This document shows, piece after piece, positions 16,521 to 25,504 of a stretch of 64,000 nucleotides of DNA. Each line of letters begins with the position of its first letter. Position 1 is the stretch's first letter. The position numbers and the translations under genes are program-made. The stretch is from Tabrizicola piscis (GTDB taxonomy: Bacteria > Pseudomonadota > Alphaproteobacteria > Rhodobacterales > Rhodobacteraceae): the NCBI RefSeq assembly GCF_003940805.1, contig NZ_CP034328.1:3844001-3908000 (forward strand), read 5' to 3'. The notes beneath the pieces are model-generated. The model saw only the letters and a program-made list of their open reading frames with translations, was not told the origin of the DNA and ran no database searches.

Positions 16521-16915
16521 TGGCGACAGTTCCGCTTTTGCGGGACGAAGAGGCGGGGGCCGCGGCCCTCGCCGTCTTCGACGACATCCGCGCGAAGCGG
16601 CAGACCGACTACGTCAACAACTTCTGGCGGGCGCTGGCGCATGATCCGGCCACGCTGAAGGCCACATGGGAACGGGCGCAGGCGGTGATGGCCCCCGGCG
16701 CGCTTGACCCGTTGGTGAAGGAGCTGATCTACATCGCCGTTTCCACCGCCAACGGCTGCGATTACTGCGTCCACTCACACACCGCCGCCGCGAAGGCCCG
16801 GGGAATGACCCCGGCCATGCACGGCGAACTTCTGGCCGTGATCGCAATGGCGGCCCAAACCAACGCCCTGGCCACCGCGCTGTCGGTGCCGGTGGACGAC
16901 CGTTTCAAGGCCTGA
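16520..16915 (+). CDS. Carboxymuconolactone decarboxylase family protein
   Basis: The 131-aa protein is an AhpD-like helical protein with CDYCVHSHTAAAKARG, the CxxC-x3-H motif of the family (residues about 78-93). Members include peroxidase-partner AhpD proteins and lactone decarboxylases; the CxxC favours redox activity. The ATG overlaps the stop of the upstream cyclase gene (TGATG), so the two are a coupled pair inserted in the urease operon. It ends 9 bases before ureC. Confidence 0.82.
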   Translation: MATVPLLRDEEAGAAALAVFDDIRAKRQTDYVNNFWRALAHDPATLKATWERAQAVMAPGALDPLVKELIYIAVSTANGCDYCVHSHTAAAKARGMTPAMHGELLAVIAMAAQTNALATALSVPVDDRFKA

Positions 16916-16924
16916 GAGGACGAC

Positions 16925-18667
16925 ATGCCCGCCACCATCTCCCGCAAGACCTATGCTGACATGTATGGCCCCACGGTGGGCGACAAGGTGCGATTGGGTG
17001 ATACCGAGCTGATCATTGAGGTGGAGCGGGACCTGATCGCCGAACGCAGTTCGGGCGGGGCCAATGCTTTGCGCTATGGCGAGGAGGTCAAGTTCGGCGG
17101 CGGCAAGGTGATCCGCGACGGGATGGGGCAATCGCAACTGACGCGGGCCGAAGGGGCGATGGATACGGTCATCACCAACGCGCTGATCGTGGATTACACG
17201 GGCATCGTGAAGGCTGACGTCGGCCTGCGCGACGGGCGGATCGCCAAGATCGGCAAAGCCGGGAACCCCGACACCCAGCCCGGCGTGGACGTCATCATTG
17301 GCCCGGGGACGGAGATCATTGCGGGCGAAGGCCGCATCCTGACGGCAGGCGGGATGGACGCCCACATCCACTTCATCGCGCCGCAACAGATAGACGACGC
17401 TCTCCATTCCGGGATCACCACCATGCTGGGCGGCGGCACCGGCCCCGCGCATGGCACGCTTGCCACCACTTGCACCCCCGGCCCTTGGCACCTGATGCGG
17501 ATGATGCAGGCGGCGGATGCCTTTCCGATGAACCTCGCCTTCGCGGGCAAAGGCAACGCCTCGCTTCCTGCCGCATTGGAGGAACAGGTCCGCGCCGGGG
17601 CCTCCTCCCTGAAACTGCACGAAGATTGGGGCACCACCCCGGGCGCCATTGACTGCTGCCTGACCGTGGCCGATGCGATGGACGTCCAGGTGATGATCCA
17701 CACCGACACGCTGAACGAATCCGGCTTTGTCGAAAACACGCTGAAGGCCATCGCCGGCCGCACGATCCACGCTTTTCATACCGAAGGTGCTGGCGGCGGG
17801 CATGCGCCCGACATCATCAAGGTCGTGGGCTCGCAGAACATTCTGCCGTCGTCCACCAACCCCACGATGCCCTACACGGTCAACACGATCGAAGAACACC
17901 TCGACATGCTGATGGTCTGCCACCACCTTGACCGCCGCGTGCCCGAAGATGTGGCCTTCGCCGAAAGCCGCATCCGGCGTGAGACGATTGCGGCCGAGGA
18001 TATTCTGCACGACCTTGGCGCCTTCTCCGTCATCTCCTCGGACAGTCAGGCGATGGGCCGGGTGGGGGAGGTCATCACCCGCACTTGGCAGACCGCGCAC
18101 AAGATGAAGGTCCAGCGCGGGCGGCTGGAGGGCGAGACCGGGGAAAACGACAACCTGCGCGTCAAGCGCTACGTCGCCAAGTACACGATCAACCCGGCCA
18201 TCGCGCATGGGGTGTCGCGCCACATCGGTTCGGTCGAGGAAGGCAAGCGCGCCGATCTTGTCCTGTGGTCGCCCGCCTTCTTCGGCGCCAAACCCGAGAT
18301 GGTGCTGCTGGGCGGGGTGATCGTCGTGGCCCAGATGGGCGATCCCAACGCCTCGATCCCCACGCCGCAACCGGTGCACACCCGCCCGATGTTCGGCGCC
18401 TTCGGCGGCAGCGTCACCCGCAACGCCGTGACCTTTGTCAGCAAGGCCGGGCTGGAAGCGGACATCAAGGGCGCCTACGGACTGGCGAAAGACACCCTTG
18501 CCGTCGAAGGCACCCGGGGTCTGGCCAAGCGCGACATGAAGCTGAACTTCGCCACCCCGACCATTGAGGTGGACCCGGAAACCTATGAGGTGCGGGCCGA
18601 TGGGGTTCTTCTGACCTGCGAACCTGCACGGGAGTTGCCCCTTGCGCAGCGCTACTTCCTGTACTGA
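16925..18667 (+). CDS. ureC: Urease alpha (catalytic) subunit
   Basis: This 580-aa protein is the catalytic subunit. Visible features are [16 protein letters not shown] at the start, the first nickel histidines in [10 protein letters not shown], the carbamylated lysine in [17 protein letters not shown], the flap segment MVCHHLD, and the C-terminus PLAQRYFLY. Two nickel ions bridged by the carbamylated lysine hydrolyse urea. The length is slightly above the common 566-572 aa. GAGAGGACGAC precedes the ATG. It is separated from ureB by the cyclase and decarboxylase-like genes, which is not the standard urease layout. Confidence 0.96.
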   Translation: MPATISRKTYADMYGPTVGDKVRLGDTELIIEVERDLIAERSSGGANALRYGEEVKFGGGKVIRDGMGQSQLTRAEGAMDTVITNALIVDYTGIVKADVGLRDGRIAKIGKAGNPDTQPGVDVIIGPGTEIIAGEGRILTAGGMDAHIHFIAPQQIDDALHSGITTMLGGGTGPAHGTLATTCTPGPWHLMRMMQAADAFPMNLAFAGKGNASLPAALEEQVRAGASSLKLHEDWGTTPGAIDCCLTVADAMDVQVMIHTDTLNESGFVENTLKAIAGRTIHAFHTEGAGGGHAPDIIKVVGSQNILPSSTNPTMPYTVNTIEEHLDMLMVCHHLDRRVPEDVAFAESRIRRETIAAEDILHDLGAFSVISSDSQAMGRVGEVITRTWQTAHKMKVQRGRLEGETGENDNLRVKRYVAKYTINPAIAHGVSRHIGSVEEGKRADLVLWSPAFFGAKPEMVLLGGVIVVAQMGDPNASIPTPQPVHTRPMFGAFGGSVTRNAVTFVSKAGLEADIKGAYGLAKDTLAVEGTRGLAKRDMKLNFATPTIEVDPETYEVRADGVLLTCEPARELPLAQRYFLY

Positions 18668-18671
18668 CCCG

Positions 18672-18863
18672 TCACGCATGGGCCGAGGCTTCGGTCGGCG
18701 CTGGGTTTCGTTGGCCTTGTGGCAACCGCCTGCTGCGAAAAAAGGGCAGGGCCGGGGACGCAATCTCAATGGACGCCGGCACCGTTTCGCGCTGCCTCAG
18801 GCGGGCGATTTCAGTCCGGATTTCGGCCAGTTCATTGACAAGGGCAAGGCAGGGCAGGGTCAT
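18672..18863 (-). CDS. Small coiled-coil protein antisense within the urease operon
   Basis: The frame encodes 63 aa on the opposite strand in the 264-base gap between ureC and ureE. The ATG is preceded by AAGGAG at a 7-base spacing, a near-ideal ribosome binding site, which is the main reason to call it. Residues 6-28 (LALVNELAEIRTEIARLRQR) have a coiled-coil heptad pattern; the rest is basic and low in complexity. I do not recognise the family. The C-terminal half looks less gene-like and may be altered by a past frameshift. Confidence 0.5.
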   Translation of the reverse strand: MTLPCLALVNELAEIRTEIARLRQRETVPASIEIASPALPFFRSRRLPQGQRNPAPTEASAHA

Positions 18864-18931
18864 CTTGACGCTCCTTCATTCCACGCCCTCAGCATCGCGC
18901 TGAAGTCTGAAAACTTCGCTAAGGGGACCCC

Positions 18932-19381
18932 ATGACTTTGCCAGTCGCCCAGACCCTGCACCGCGCCGGAAACTGGCCTCGTCTCGCCACGGCCAAGGTC
19001 GTGCTGGGGTATGAGGATCGGTTCCTGCGCCGCAAGCGGCTGGTCACCGCGTCGGGGGAAGGGTTCCTCGTCGACCTTGCTGAGACATCGAACCTGCTGG
19101 CTGGTGATGCGTTTGAACTGGCCGATGGGCGGCTGGTGGAAATCGCGGCGGCTGAAGAGCCTGTGCTGGTGGTGACGGGTGATCTTGTGCGGCTGGCATG
19201 GCACATCGGCAACCGCCACACGCCCTGCCAGATCGAACCCGACCGGCTGGTGATCCGCGCCGATCATGTTCTGGCCGACATGCTGCGCGGTCTGGGCGCC
19301 AGCGTGACCGAGGGGATGGAGCCCTTTACCCCGGAAGGCGGCGCCTATGGCATGGGGCGCACGATGGGGCATGCGCACTGA
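18932..19381 (+). CDS. ureE: Urease accessory protein UreE
   Basis: The 149-aa protein matches UreE nickel chaperones: an N-terminal peptide-binding-like domain (LPVAQTLHRAGNWP, then KRLVTASGEGFLVDL) and a C-terminal metal-binding domain with LAWHIGNRHTPCQIE, where the conserved histidine lies. The histidine-rich tail found in some UreE proteins is reduced to GHAH. It delivers nickel to the UreDFG complex. AAGGGG precedes the ATG. The last 11 bases overlap ureF. Confidence 0.92.
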   Translation: MTLPVAQTLHRAGNWPRLATAKVVLGYEDRFLRRKRLVTASGEGFLVDLAETSNLLAGDAFELADGRLVEIAAAEEPVLVVTGDLVRLAWHIGNRHTPCQIEPDRLVIRADHVLADMLRGLGASVTEGMEPFTPEGGAYGMGRTMGHAH

Positions 19382-20003
19382 TCTGCTGACCCTGGTGCAA
19401 TGGCTTTCCCCCGCGTTTCCAACCGGGGGCTACGCCTATTCGCATGGGCTTGAGGCGGTGATGGCCGAAGGGGAGCGGACCGCAGCGGGGCTGCGGGTCT
19501 GGATCGAAGGGATCCTGCGCTTTGGGTCGGGGCAGGCAGATGCGGTGCTGCTGGCCAGCGCAATCAGGCCCGGGGCAGACTTTGCCGCGCTGGACGACCT
19601 CGCGCGGGCGATGGCGGGCAGCCGCGAACGGTTGAGCGAGACGGTGGAACAAGGCACCGCCTTTGCCCGCACCGTGGCGGCGCTGACCGGCCGGGACCTG
19701 CCAGCGCGGGCCTTGCCCGTGGCCGTGGGTGAAGCTGCGGCGGCGCTGGATCTGGCGGCCGAGGATGTGGTGGGGGTCTACCTGCACGCCTTCGCGGCAA
19801 ACCTTGTCGCCTGTGCCACGCGCTTTGCCCCGTTGGGCCAGACCGAGGGGCAGTCGATGTTGGCGGGCCTTCACCCGGTGATCAGTGAGATTGCGGGCTG
19901 GGCGGTTGCGGTTGGGATCGAGGAGATCGGCACTTCGGCCTTCGGGGCGGAGCTGACGGCGATGCGGCATGAAGAACTGGATGTAAGGATTTTCAAGACA
20001 TGA
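19371..20003 (+). CDS. ureF: Urease accessory protein UreF
   Basis: The 210-aa protein starts [20 protein letters not shown], the standard UreF N-terminus, followed by YSHGLE. The ATG at 19371 is selected over 19347 because it restores this N-terminus; it overlaps ureE by 11 bases. UreF couples UreG GTP hydrolysis to nickel insertion. The stop overlaps ureG (ATGA). Length is normal for the family. Confidence 0.93.
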   Translation: MRTDLLTLVQWLSPAFPTGGYAYSHGLEAVMAEGERTAAGLRVWIEGILRFGSGQADAVLLASAIRPGADFAALDDLARAMAGSRERLSETVEQGTAFARTVAALTGRDLPARALPVAVGEAAAALDLAAEDVVGVYLHAFAANLVACATRFAPLGQTEGQSMLAGLHPVISEIAGWAVAVGIEEIGTSAFGAELTAMRHEELDVRIFKT

Positions 20004-20626
20004 CCGCTTCCAGTAATGGACCATTGAAGGTGGGGATCGGCGGGCCGGTGGGGGTGGGCAAGACCTCGCTGACGGAAGCCTTGTGCCGGGCGCTGGCGGG
20101 GCGCTGTTCGATGGCGGTGATCACCAACGATATCTACACCCGCGAGGATGCCGAGTATCTGATGCGGGCGCAGGTGCTGCCCTTGGACCGGATCCGGGGG
20201 GTGGAGACGGGGGGGTGCCCGCACACGGCGATCCGCGAGGATGCCAGTATCAATCTGGCCGCTGTGGCCGACCTGCGGGCCGTGCATCCCGATCTGGACC
20301 TGATCCTGATCGAAAGCGGGGGGGACAATCTGGCGGCAACCTTTTCGCCGGAACTGGCCGACCTGTCGATCTATGTGATCGACACTGCCGCCGGGCAGGA
20401 CATCCCCCGAAAGCGCGGGCCGGGGGTGGTGCGGTCGGATCTGCTGGTGGTCAACAAGACCGACCTTGCCCCGCATGTGGGGGTGGACCTGGAGCTGCTA
20501 GAGGCCGACACCAAGCGGGCGCGGGGGGAGCGGCCTTATGTGATGGCCCGGGTCCGGCAGGGGGTCGGGGTTGCTGAGGTCGTGGCGTTTCTGGAGGCCG
20601 AAGGGGGGCTTAGCCTGCGGCCCTAA
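20000..20626 (+). CDS. ureG: Urease accessory GTPase UreG
   Basis: The 208-aa GTPase has the P-loop [10 protein letters not shown] near residue 14, then [13 protein letters not shown], the [15 protein letters not shown] metal motif with Cys-Pro-His, [11 protein letters not shown], and [10 protein letters not shown] as the guanine-specificity motif. It powers nickel delivery to apo-urease. It is the last gene of the urease operon; a stem-loop follows directly. The start overlaps ureF. Confidence 0.95.
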   Translation: MTASSNGPLKVGIGGPVGVGKTSLTEALCRALAGRCSMAVITNDIYTREDAEYLMRAQVLPLDRIRGVETGGCPHTAIREDASINLAAVADLRAVHPDLDLILIESGGDNLAATFSPELADLSIYVIDTAAGQDIPRKRGPGVVRSDLLVVNKTDLAPHVGVDLELLEADTKRARGERPYVMARVRQGVGVAEVVAFLEAEGGLSLRP

Positions 20627-20628
20627 GG

Positions 20629-20649
20629 GGTGTCCCGGGCAGGGACATC
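20629..20649 (+). terminator. Stem-loop after ureG, GGTGTCCC repeat family
   Basis: TGTCCC pairs with GGGACA around a short loop, extended by two outer pairs, starting 3 bases after the ureG stop. It is a second member of the family also found after tpa and after tspO. It probably ends or stabilises the urease transcript. Confidence 0.55.
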
Positions 20650-20860
20650 TAGGGAAATCTCTTAACATCAAGCGGTTGCAGTGTTGCGTTCAGGGTTGGT
20701 TAACCACGTCCCGCTGGCGGCTCCCTGCACTTCTGGTGTGAAATCGAGCGCGTTCCGCGCGAAGACCGTTATCCCAGCCTCTGGCCTGCGGCCAACCGGC
20801 CGGAGCGTTGCGGTTTTCCACCACGCAACCCGGAGGGTCTTGCCGCCCCTTGGCAAAGCA
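20650..20860. other. About 210 bases of unexplained sequence between ureG and cytochrome c2
   Basis: This convergent gap has no convincing gene. An open frame on each strand covers most of it but neither shows a motif or a good ribosome binding site. The sequence contains several internal inverted repeats (for example GGCCTGCGGCC and GAGCGCGTTCCGCGC). It may be a repeat element or a structured RNA; see findings. Confidence 0.35.
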
Positions 20861-20891
20861 AAACCCCCGGCCCTTGCGGGGCCGGGGGTTT
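20861..20891. terminator. Strong bidirectional terminator
   Basis: A perfect 13-bp stem (AAACCCCCGGCCC with GGGCCGGGGGTTT) and a TTGCG loop lie 26 bases after the cytochrome c2 stop on the minus strand. A and T runs at the stem ends make it workable in both directions. It is the best terminator in the window. Confidence 0.85.
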
Positions 20892-20916
20892 CGGATTGCG
20901 GATCAGATGATCCGGA

Positions 20917-21393
20917 TCAGTTGGTCGCAGGTGCAGCTTCGCCTTCGGCAGGGGCTGCTTCGCCAGCGGCGGCCGGAGCCGGCGAGAGCGAGGCGATATA
21001 GGCCCAGACGTTGGCGGCATCTTCCGGCTTTTTCAGCTTGAACGCCATCTTGGACTTGGCCTTGTCGTCGCCAAGCTTGGCTTTCAGAAACTTGGCCGGG
21101 TCCTGAACGTATTCGACGAAGTTCGCTTCGTCCCAGACCAGACCGGTCGCGCCGAGTGCGACGATGGATTCGCCATACTTGAACTCTGGGTAGGTGCCGA
21201 CCGTGCGGCCGGGAAGGCCGAACAGGTTCGGGCCGGTCTTCGCGTTCTTGCCGGCAAGCACCTCGCCCGCTTCGTTCTGGACGACGTGGCAGGTCTGGCA
21301 TTGGTTGAAGGTTTTGCCCCCTGCTTCGATGTCCTGCGCAAAGGCTGGCGCGGCAAGGCTGGCAAAGGCAAGGGCGGTCAGGGTCATTTTCAT
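20917..21393 (-). CDS. cycA: Cytochrome c2
   Basis: The 158-aa precursor has a Sec signal peptide (MKMTLTALAFASLAAPAFA, residues 1-19) followed by a class I cytochrome c with CQTCH as haem site (about residues 33-37) and the distal methionine in KSKMAFKLKKPED. An alanine/proline/glutamate-rich tail of about 20 residues ends the protein. Cytochrome c2 is the periplasmic electron carrier between the bc1 complex and the photosynthetic reaction centre. Its place beside hemA matches Rhodobacter PGC surroundings. GGGAGGA precedes the ATG, and TATACA at 21422-21427 could be a -10 element, so it may have its own promoter in the 77-base gap after hemA. Confidence 0.88.
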   Translation of the reverse strand: MKMTLTALAFASLAAPAFAQDIEAGGKTFNQCQTCHVVQNEAGEVLAGKNAKTGPNLFGLPGRTVGTYPEFKYGESIVALGATGLVWDEANFVEYVQDPAKFLKAKLGDDKAKSKMAFKLKKPEDAANVWAYIASLSPAPAAAGEAAPAEGEAAPATN

Positions 21394-21470
21394 CAGGGGG
21401 GTCCTCCCGGTTTCGTTCGACTGTATACTGTCGCCCACGCCGGGTTTGGCAAGGCCCCCCCTGCGCAAAT

Positions 21471-22682
21471 TCACGCGACTGCGTGTGAAATCGCGCATCT
21501 GTTCCACAATGCGCCAAGGGCGGTGACCAGTTTGTCGATGTCCGCCTCGGTGTGATGGGGCCCGGGGGTCAGGCGCAAACGTTCGGTTCCCTTGGGCACG
21601 GTCGGGTAGTTGATCGGCTGGACGTAGATGCCCCAATCCTGCATCAGGATATCGCTGATCATCCGACATTTGACCGGGTCGCCGATCATCACCGGGATGA
21701 TATGGCTTTCGTTGGCCAGATGCGGGATGCCGATCCGGTCCAGTTTCTTGCGCAGGAGGGCGACATTGGCCCGTTGCGCCGCGCGTTCTTCGCCCGAGGC
21801 CTTGAGGTGGCGGATCGAGGTCGTCGCGGCGGCAGCCACCGCAGGGGGAATGGCCGTCGTGAAGATGAAGCCCGAGGCGAAGCTGCGGATGAAGTCGACC
21901 AGCGCGGTTGACCCGGTGATGTAGCCGCCCATGCAGCCGAACGCCTTGCCCAGCGTGCCTTCGATCACGTCGATCCGGTCGGCCAAGCCGCGCTCTTCTG
22001 TCACACCGCCGCCGTGGGGGCCGTACATGCCGACAGCGTGCACTTCGTCGATGTAGGACAGCGCGCCATGAGCTTCGCAAACTTCGACAATCTCACGGAT
22101 CGGGGCGATGTCGCCATCCATCGAGTAGACCGATTCGAAGGCCACGATCTTGGGCCTGTCGCCGGTGGCATGCAGCTTGCGGTCCAGATCGCGCCAGTCG
22201 TTGTGTTTCCACAGCACCTTGTCGGCGCGGGAATGGCGGATGCCTTCGATCATGCTGGCATGGTTGCCTTCATCGGAAAAGATCACCGCGTTCGGGATGC
22301 GGCTGCCAAGGGTGGACAGCGCGGCCCAGTTCGAGACGTAGCCCGAGGTGAAAAGAAGGGCGGCATCCTTGCCGTGCAGGTCGGCCAGTTCCACTTCCAG
22401 CGCGCGGTGCTGGACGGTGTTGCCGCCGATGTTGCGAGTGCCGCCGGCCCCGGTACCGCAGGCTTGCACGGTCTTGACCATGGCTGCGACCACATCGGGA
22501 TGTTGTCCCATCCCCAGATAGTCGTTCGAGCACCAGACGGTCACCTCGGCCACTTCGGGCCCGCCGTGGCGGTCGGCGCGGGGGAAGGCGCCGCAGCGCC
22601 GTTCCAGTTCGGCGAAGGTGCGGTAGTTGCCTTCGGATTTCAGCGCGTCAAGCTGGCTTTGGAAGTGGCGTGCGAAGTCCAT
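21471..22682 (-). CDS. hemA: 5-aminolevulinate synthase
   Basis: The 403-aa PLP enzyme condenses glycine and succinyl-CoA to 5-aminolevulinate, the first step of haem and bacteriochlorophyll synthesis in alphaproteobacteria (Shemin pathway). Features include [12 protein letters not shown] at the start, [48 protein letters not shown] and the PLP lysine region EGTLGKAFG. The ATG at 22682 is 5 bases after the puhE stop; a start at 22691 would overlap puhE. Cotranscription with puhE is likely. Confidence 0.95.
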   Translation of the reverse strand: MDFARHFQSQLDALKSEGNYRTFAELERRCGAFPRADRHGGPEVAEVTVWCSNDYLGMGQHPDVVAAMVKTVQACGTGAGGTRNIGGNTVQHRALEVELADLHGKDAALLFTSGYVSNWAALSTLGSRIPNAVIFSDEGNHASMIEGIRHSRADKVLWKHNDWRDLDRKLHATGDRPKIVAFESVYSMDGDIAPIREIVEVCEAHGALSYIDEVHAVGMYGPHGGGVTEERGLADRIDVIEGTLGKAFGCMGGYITGSTALVDFIRSFASGFIFTTAIPPAVAAAATTSIRHLKASGEERAAQRANVALLRKKLDRIGIPHLANESHIIPVMIGDPVKCRMISDILMQDWGIYVQPINYPTVPKGTERLRLTPGPHHTEADIDKLVTALGALWNRCAISHAVA

Positions 22683-22687
22683 GGGGA

Positions 22688-23509
22688 TCACTTTCTTGTC
22701 GTAAGACTGGGTGTTGCAGTCAGAGTGGGGTCATTGGCGGCGGGCGCTGCGGGCAGCATCCAGCGCCAGAGCTTCTGGTCGGGCAGGGGCAGCACCATGA
22801 ACCAGTGTTCAAGGAGTGCCAGCAGGGTCAGGGCGGTCAGCAGGACGTGTCCGGCCTGGGCGGCGTCGGTCGGGGCGGCCACGGCACGTTCCAGCCAGCA
22901 GGCGGCGGCGAAGGTGAGCAGGGTGACCGAGATCGGGAAGAGCCAGTTCATCCGGGCATGGCGGAAGTGGCTGGCAAGATGGGTCAGCGGGCGGGGCAGG
23001 AATTCCGTATTGATGCGCGGGACGCCGAAGAACAGGTTCAGCTTGGCCGAGGCGCGGGCGAAAAACAGGACCGCAAAGGTGTAAAGGCCGAAGGGGTTGG
23101 CGGCGTTCCAGGCGGCGTAGGTCAGGAGCGTGAGGGCGACGATCAGGGCTGCCTCATGCCACAGGAGGGTGAGGGTGGCCTGCCGGAACCTTTCCCAGCC
23201 CTTGGCGAAGGGCGAGGCAGTGCGGGTGTTCGGGCCGGTGATGATGCCGGAGAGGAAGGCAAGCTCGATCCAGCCCCAGAGGGCGAGGGCAGAGAGGAAG
23301 GCCGCGTAGGTGGCGGGGACGGTGGCGTCGTCCAGCGTCAGGCCAAGGCCGATGACGCCGCCGATCAGAAGCGGCAGGCCCCAGAGGACCGAGATCAGAT
23401 GCGCCTGTCCGCCCGCCCGGTCGGCGTGACGGACGCGCCACAGGATCGCGCCGGTGGAAAACCACCAGACAAAAAGGGCCAGAAGCGCCGCGATCCAGGA
23501 ATTGGTCAT
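22688..23509 (-). CDS. puhE: Photosynthetic complex putative assembly protein PuhE
   Basis: The 273-aa protein is almost entirely hydrophobic, with about seven to eight membrane segments, and matches PuhE in position and type ([20 protein letters not shown] at the start). Loss of PuhE in R. capsulatus alters reaction-centre and light-harvesting assembly and bacteriochlorophyll production, as published. The ATG at 23509 is chosen over a longer frame because the extra residues come from the hairpin-rich gap after acsF. Confidence 0.88.
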   Translation of the reverse strand: MTNSWIAALLALFVWWFSTGAILWRVRHADRAGGQAHLISVLWGLPLLIGGVIGLGLTLDDATVPATYAAFLSALALWGWIELAFLSGIITGPNTRTASPFAKGWERFRQATLTLLWHEAALIVALTLLTYAAWNAANPFGLYTFAVLFFARASAKLNLFFGVPRINTEFLPRPLTHLASHFRHARMNWLFPISVTLLTFAAACWLERAVAAPTDAAQAGHVLLTALTLLALLEHWFMVLPLPDQKLWRWMLPAAPAANDPTLTATPSLTTRK

Positions 23510-23510
23510 G

Positions 23511-23591
23511 TGCGGCACCCCCCGAAAGGGATGCCGCACCGGCGGGGGAGACGCGCCCATCCCCCCCGCCTACCCGCTGCCGGAACAGCGG
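23511..23591. terminator. Cluster of three hairpins between acsF and puhE
   Basis: Three successive stems fill the 97-base gap: TGCGGCA/TGCCGCA (23511-23538), GGCGGGGG/CCCCCGCC (23541-23570) and CCGCTG/CAGCGG (23574-23591). None has a long T tract on the minus strand. They could attenuate or delimit the long bchF-to-acsF transcript or stabilise mRNA ends after processing. Confidence 0.5.
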
Positions 23592-23606
23592 TATGGGTGT
23601 ATCCAG

Positions 23607-24713
23607 TCAATACGTCGGCTCCAGCCGCACGTTGGCGGGCAGGGCGTGGCGTTTGGCCGGAATGGTGTAGAGCCTGGCAAAGGTGAAGGCGGCTTTCGCG
23701 CCCGCAGCCCAGGTTTTCAGCTTGCCCGCGACGCCGCCCTGCCGTTTTGCCGCATCCATGGCGATGAAGGCCCGGTTCATCCGTTCCAGGTTCGGGATCC
23801 AGCGCGGGTGGTCGATGTCCAGCTCGATCGGGAAGATCTGCCGGGCGATGGTGGAGGTCTTGCGGAACACCTCCTGGTCGTACCAGCTGATCTCGACGCC
23901 GAGGGCCTTGTGGAATTCCGGCCGGGCATGGTCGCGGACCCACATCGTCGAATAGACCGCCGTCAGGAAGAACTTGATCCAGAGCTTGTTGACGAAGCTT
24001 TCCGTCAGCTTGGGGTCGGTCTTCATGAGGAGGGCAAAGGCCTCGCCATGGCTGAACTCGTCATTGCACCATTCGCGGAACCACTTGAAGATCGGGTGGA
24101 AGCGCTGTTCGGGATGCGCCTCAAGGTGGCGGAAGATGGTGATGTAGCGGGCGTAGCCGATCTTTTCCGACAGGTAGGTGGCGTAGTAGATGAACTTTGG
24201 CCGGAAGTAGGTGTATTTCTTCGCCTTGGTCAGGAAGCCAAGGTTCACCGCCACCCCTGCTTCGCGCAGGGCGTCGTTGATAAAACCGGCGTGGCGGGCC
24301 TCATCGCGGGCCATGTAGCTGAACAGCTCGCAGATGTCGGCATTGCTGCCGCGGCGTTTCATTTCTTTGTAAAGCACGCAGCCGGAGAATTCGGCGGTGC
24401 AGGAGCTGACGAGGAAGTCGATGAATTCACGCTTCAGGGGCGGGTCCATCCCATCCCAGTCGACGGCGTCCCAGGCGTCGGTCTTCTTGAAATGGCCCTT
24501 GTTCGGGTCCGATTTCATCTGGGCGATCAGCTTGTCCCATTCCTTGCGGACCGGGGTGACGTCGATGCGGTCCATCTCGTCGAAGTCAGTCGTGTAGAAG
24601 CGCGGGTTCAGCAGCGTGGTTTCCGTGGCCATCGCGGTGGTGTCTTGCGGGGCCATCCCGGCGGCGACTTCGGCACCGCTGTCGGGGTAAAGGTCCATCG
24701 GTGTTGCGTTCAT
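23607..24713 (-). CDS. acsF: Mg-protoporphyrin IX monomethyl ester oxidative cyclase (aerobic)
   Basis: The 368-aa di-iron oxygenase closes the fifth ring of bacteriochlorophyll using O2. The di-iron ligands are in the helices SSCTAEFSGCVLYKEMKRR, MARDEARHAGF and WCNDEFSHGEAF. The start MNATPMDLYPD at 24713 overlaps the stop of the upstream 98-aa protein gene (ATGA-type junction). It makes the pathway possible in air, and matters here because the anaerobic cyclase gene bchE carries a frameshift. A sequence gap with hairpins separates it from puhE. Confidence 0.95.
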   Translation of the reverse strand: MNATPMDLYPDSGAEVAAGMAPQDTTAMATETTLLNPRFYTTDFDEMDRIDVTPVRKEWDKLIAQMKSDPNKGHFKKTDAWDAVDWDGMDPPLKREFIDFLVSSCTAEFSGCVLYKEMKRRGSNADICELFSYMARDEARHAGFINDALREAGVAVNLGFLTKAKKYTYFRPKFIYYATYLSEKIGYARYITIFRHLEAHPEQRFHPIFKWFREWCNDEFSHGEAFALLMKTDPKLTESFVNKLWIKFFLTAVYSTMWVRDHARPEFHKALGVEISWYDQEVFRKTSTIARQIFPIELDIDHPRWIPNLERMNRAFIAMDAAKRQGGVAGKLKTWAAGAKAAFTFARLYTIPAKRHALPANVRLEPTY

Positions 24714-25006
24714 AGCCGGATCTCCTCGGAAAAGGAGAATTCGCACAGTTCCATGAAGCCGAAATCTCCGGTCATCTTGGTCCAGAGCCGTTCGATCGGC
24801 GTGGCGCGGGTGATGGTGGCGGTGCGGTCTTCGACGATGACTTCGCCATAGGCGGCAAGGACGGGTGCGCCGTGGACCAGCACCTCATCGCCCGGATAGA
24901 CGACAGCGCCGTTGTTGAAGCGGACGTGGGCGTGCAGGCTTTCGAAACGGTGGCTGACCTCGACGGTGCAGGGCACCCTTTCCTTGGTTCGTGTGAAAAG
25001 TCCCAT
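24710..25006 (-). CDS. Conserved 98-aa PGC protein between puhC and acsF
   Basis: The 98-aa protein (start MGLFTRTKERVPCTVEVSHR) has no membrane segment. It contains NNGAVVYPGDEVLVHGAP, which looks like a small beta-barrel or SH3-like fold, and ends in an acidic/aromatic segment. I know homologous small open frames at this position in Rhodobacter PGCs, but no assigned function. It lies 11 bases after puhC, and its stop overlaps acsF, so a role in pigment synthesis or AcsF function is plausible inference. Confidence 0.8.
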   Translation of the reverse strand: MGLFTRTKERVPCTVEVSHRFESLHAHVRFNNGAVVYPGDEVLVHGAPVLAAYGEVIVEDRTATITRATPIERLWTKMTGDFGFMELCEFSFSEEIRL

Positions 25007-25017
25007 GATGGTATTCC

Positions 25018-25491
25018 CTATTCTTGATCCAGAAGCCGTTCGAACGCGGCTTTGTTGTCGCCTCCGAAAGCGTAGAGCTCGGCGCTCCACCCGGTTTCGG
25101 GGTCTTCGGCCACAAGGCGGCCATTGGCATATTCGACGATGCGCACGGGCTTGGTCTGGTCGACCTTGTGCTTGCGCCGTTCGGTGAAGATGCCCGACTG
25201 GATGACGGTGATAAAGCCCCCATGCGGCAGATCCATCAGGACCGTGCCGTCGGTATTGCGGACAATGACGGCCTGGGCGGAAAGCCCTTCCAGGACGATC
25301 CATTTTTCGCGCACGACCTCGGCGGCTTGAGGTTGGGCCACAGGCTCGCGCCCGGTGACGGAAGCGAAGGTGGTGATCGCCAGCGTTGCAAGGGCCAGCC
25401 CGAACATGGCGCGCACCAGAATGCGCGGCACCAGTTCGCTGTCGCGGGTGCGGTAGCCGGGTTCGTGGATCAGGGTTTGACGGTCGGTCAT
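25018..25491 (-). CDS. puhC: Photosynthetic complex assembly protein PuhC
   Basis: The 157-aa protein has a short cytoplasmic N-terminus, a single membrane helix (residues about 24-46, RILVRAMFGLALATLAITTF), and a periplasmic domain of about 110 residues. This is the PuhC layout; PuhC is needed for efficient reaction-centre and LH1 assembly in R. capsulatus. It lies 13 bases after puhB in the puh operon. The ATG at 25491 is chosen because the longer frame runs into puhB sequence. Confidence 0.9.
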   Translation of the reverse strand: MTDRQTLIHEPGYRTRDSELVPRILVRAMFGLALATLAITTFASVTGREPVAQPQAAEVVREKWIVLEGLSAQAVIVRNTDGTVLMDLPHGGFITVIQSGIFTERRKHKVDQTKPVRIVEYANGRLVAEDPETGWSAELYAFGGDNKAAFERLLDQE

Positions 25492-25504
25492 GTCATGCCC
25501 CCCC

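Noticed and set aside
16775..18769. 664-codon open frame on the minus strand
   Set aside because: It lies opposite ureC and part of the next gap. ureC is unmistakable; the antisense product is low in complexity with no motif.
23454..24851. 465-codon open frame on the plus strand
   Set aside because: Antisense to acsF; the acsF protein has its di-iron motifs and neighbours in operon order, while this frame has none.
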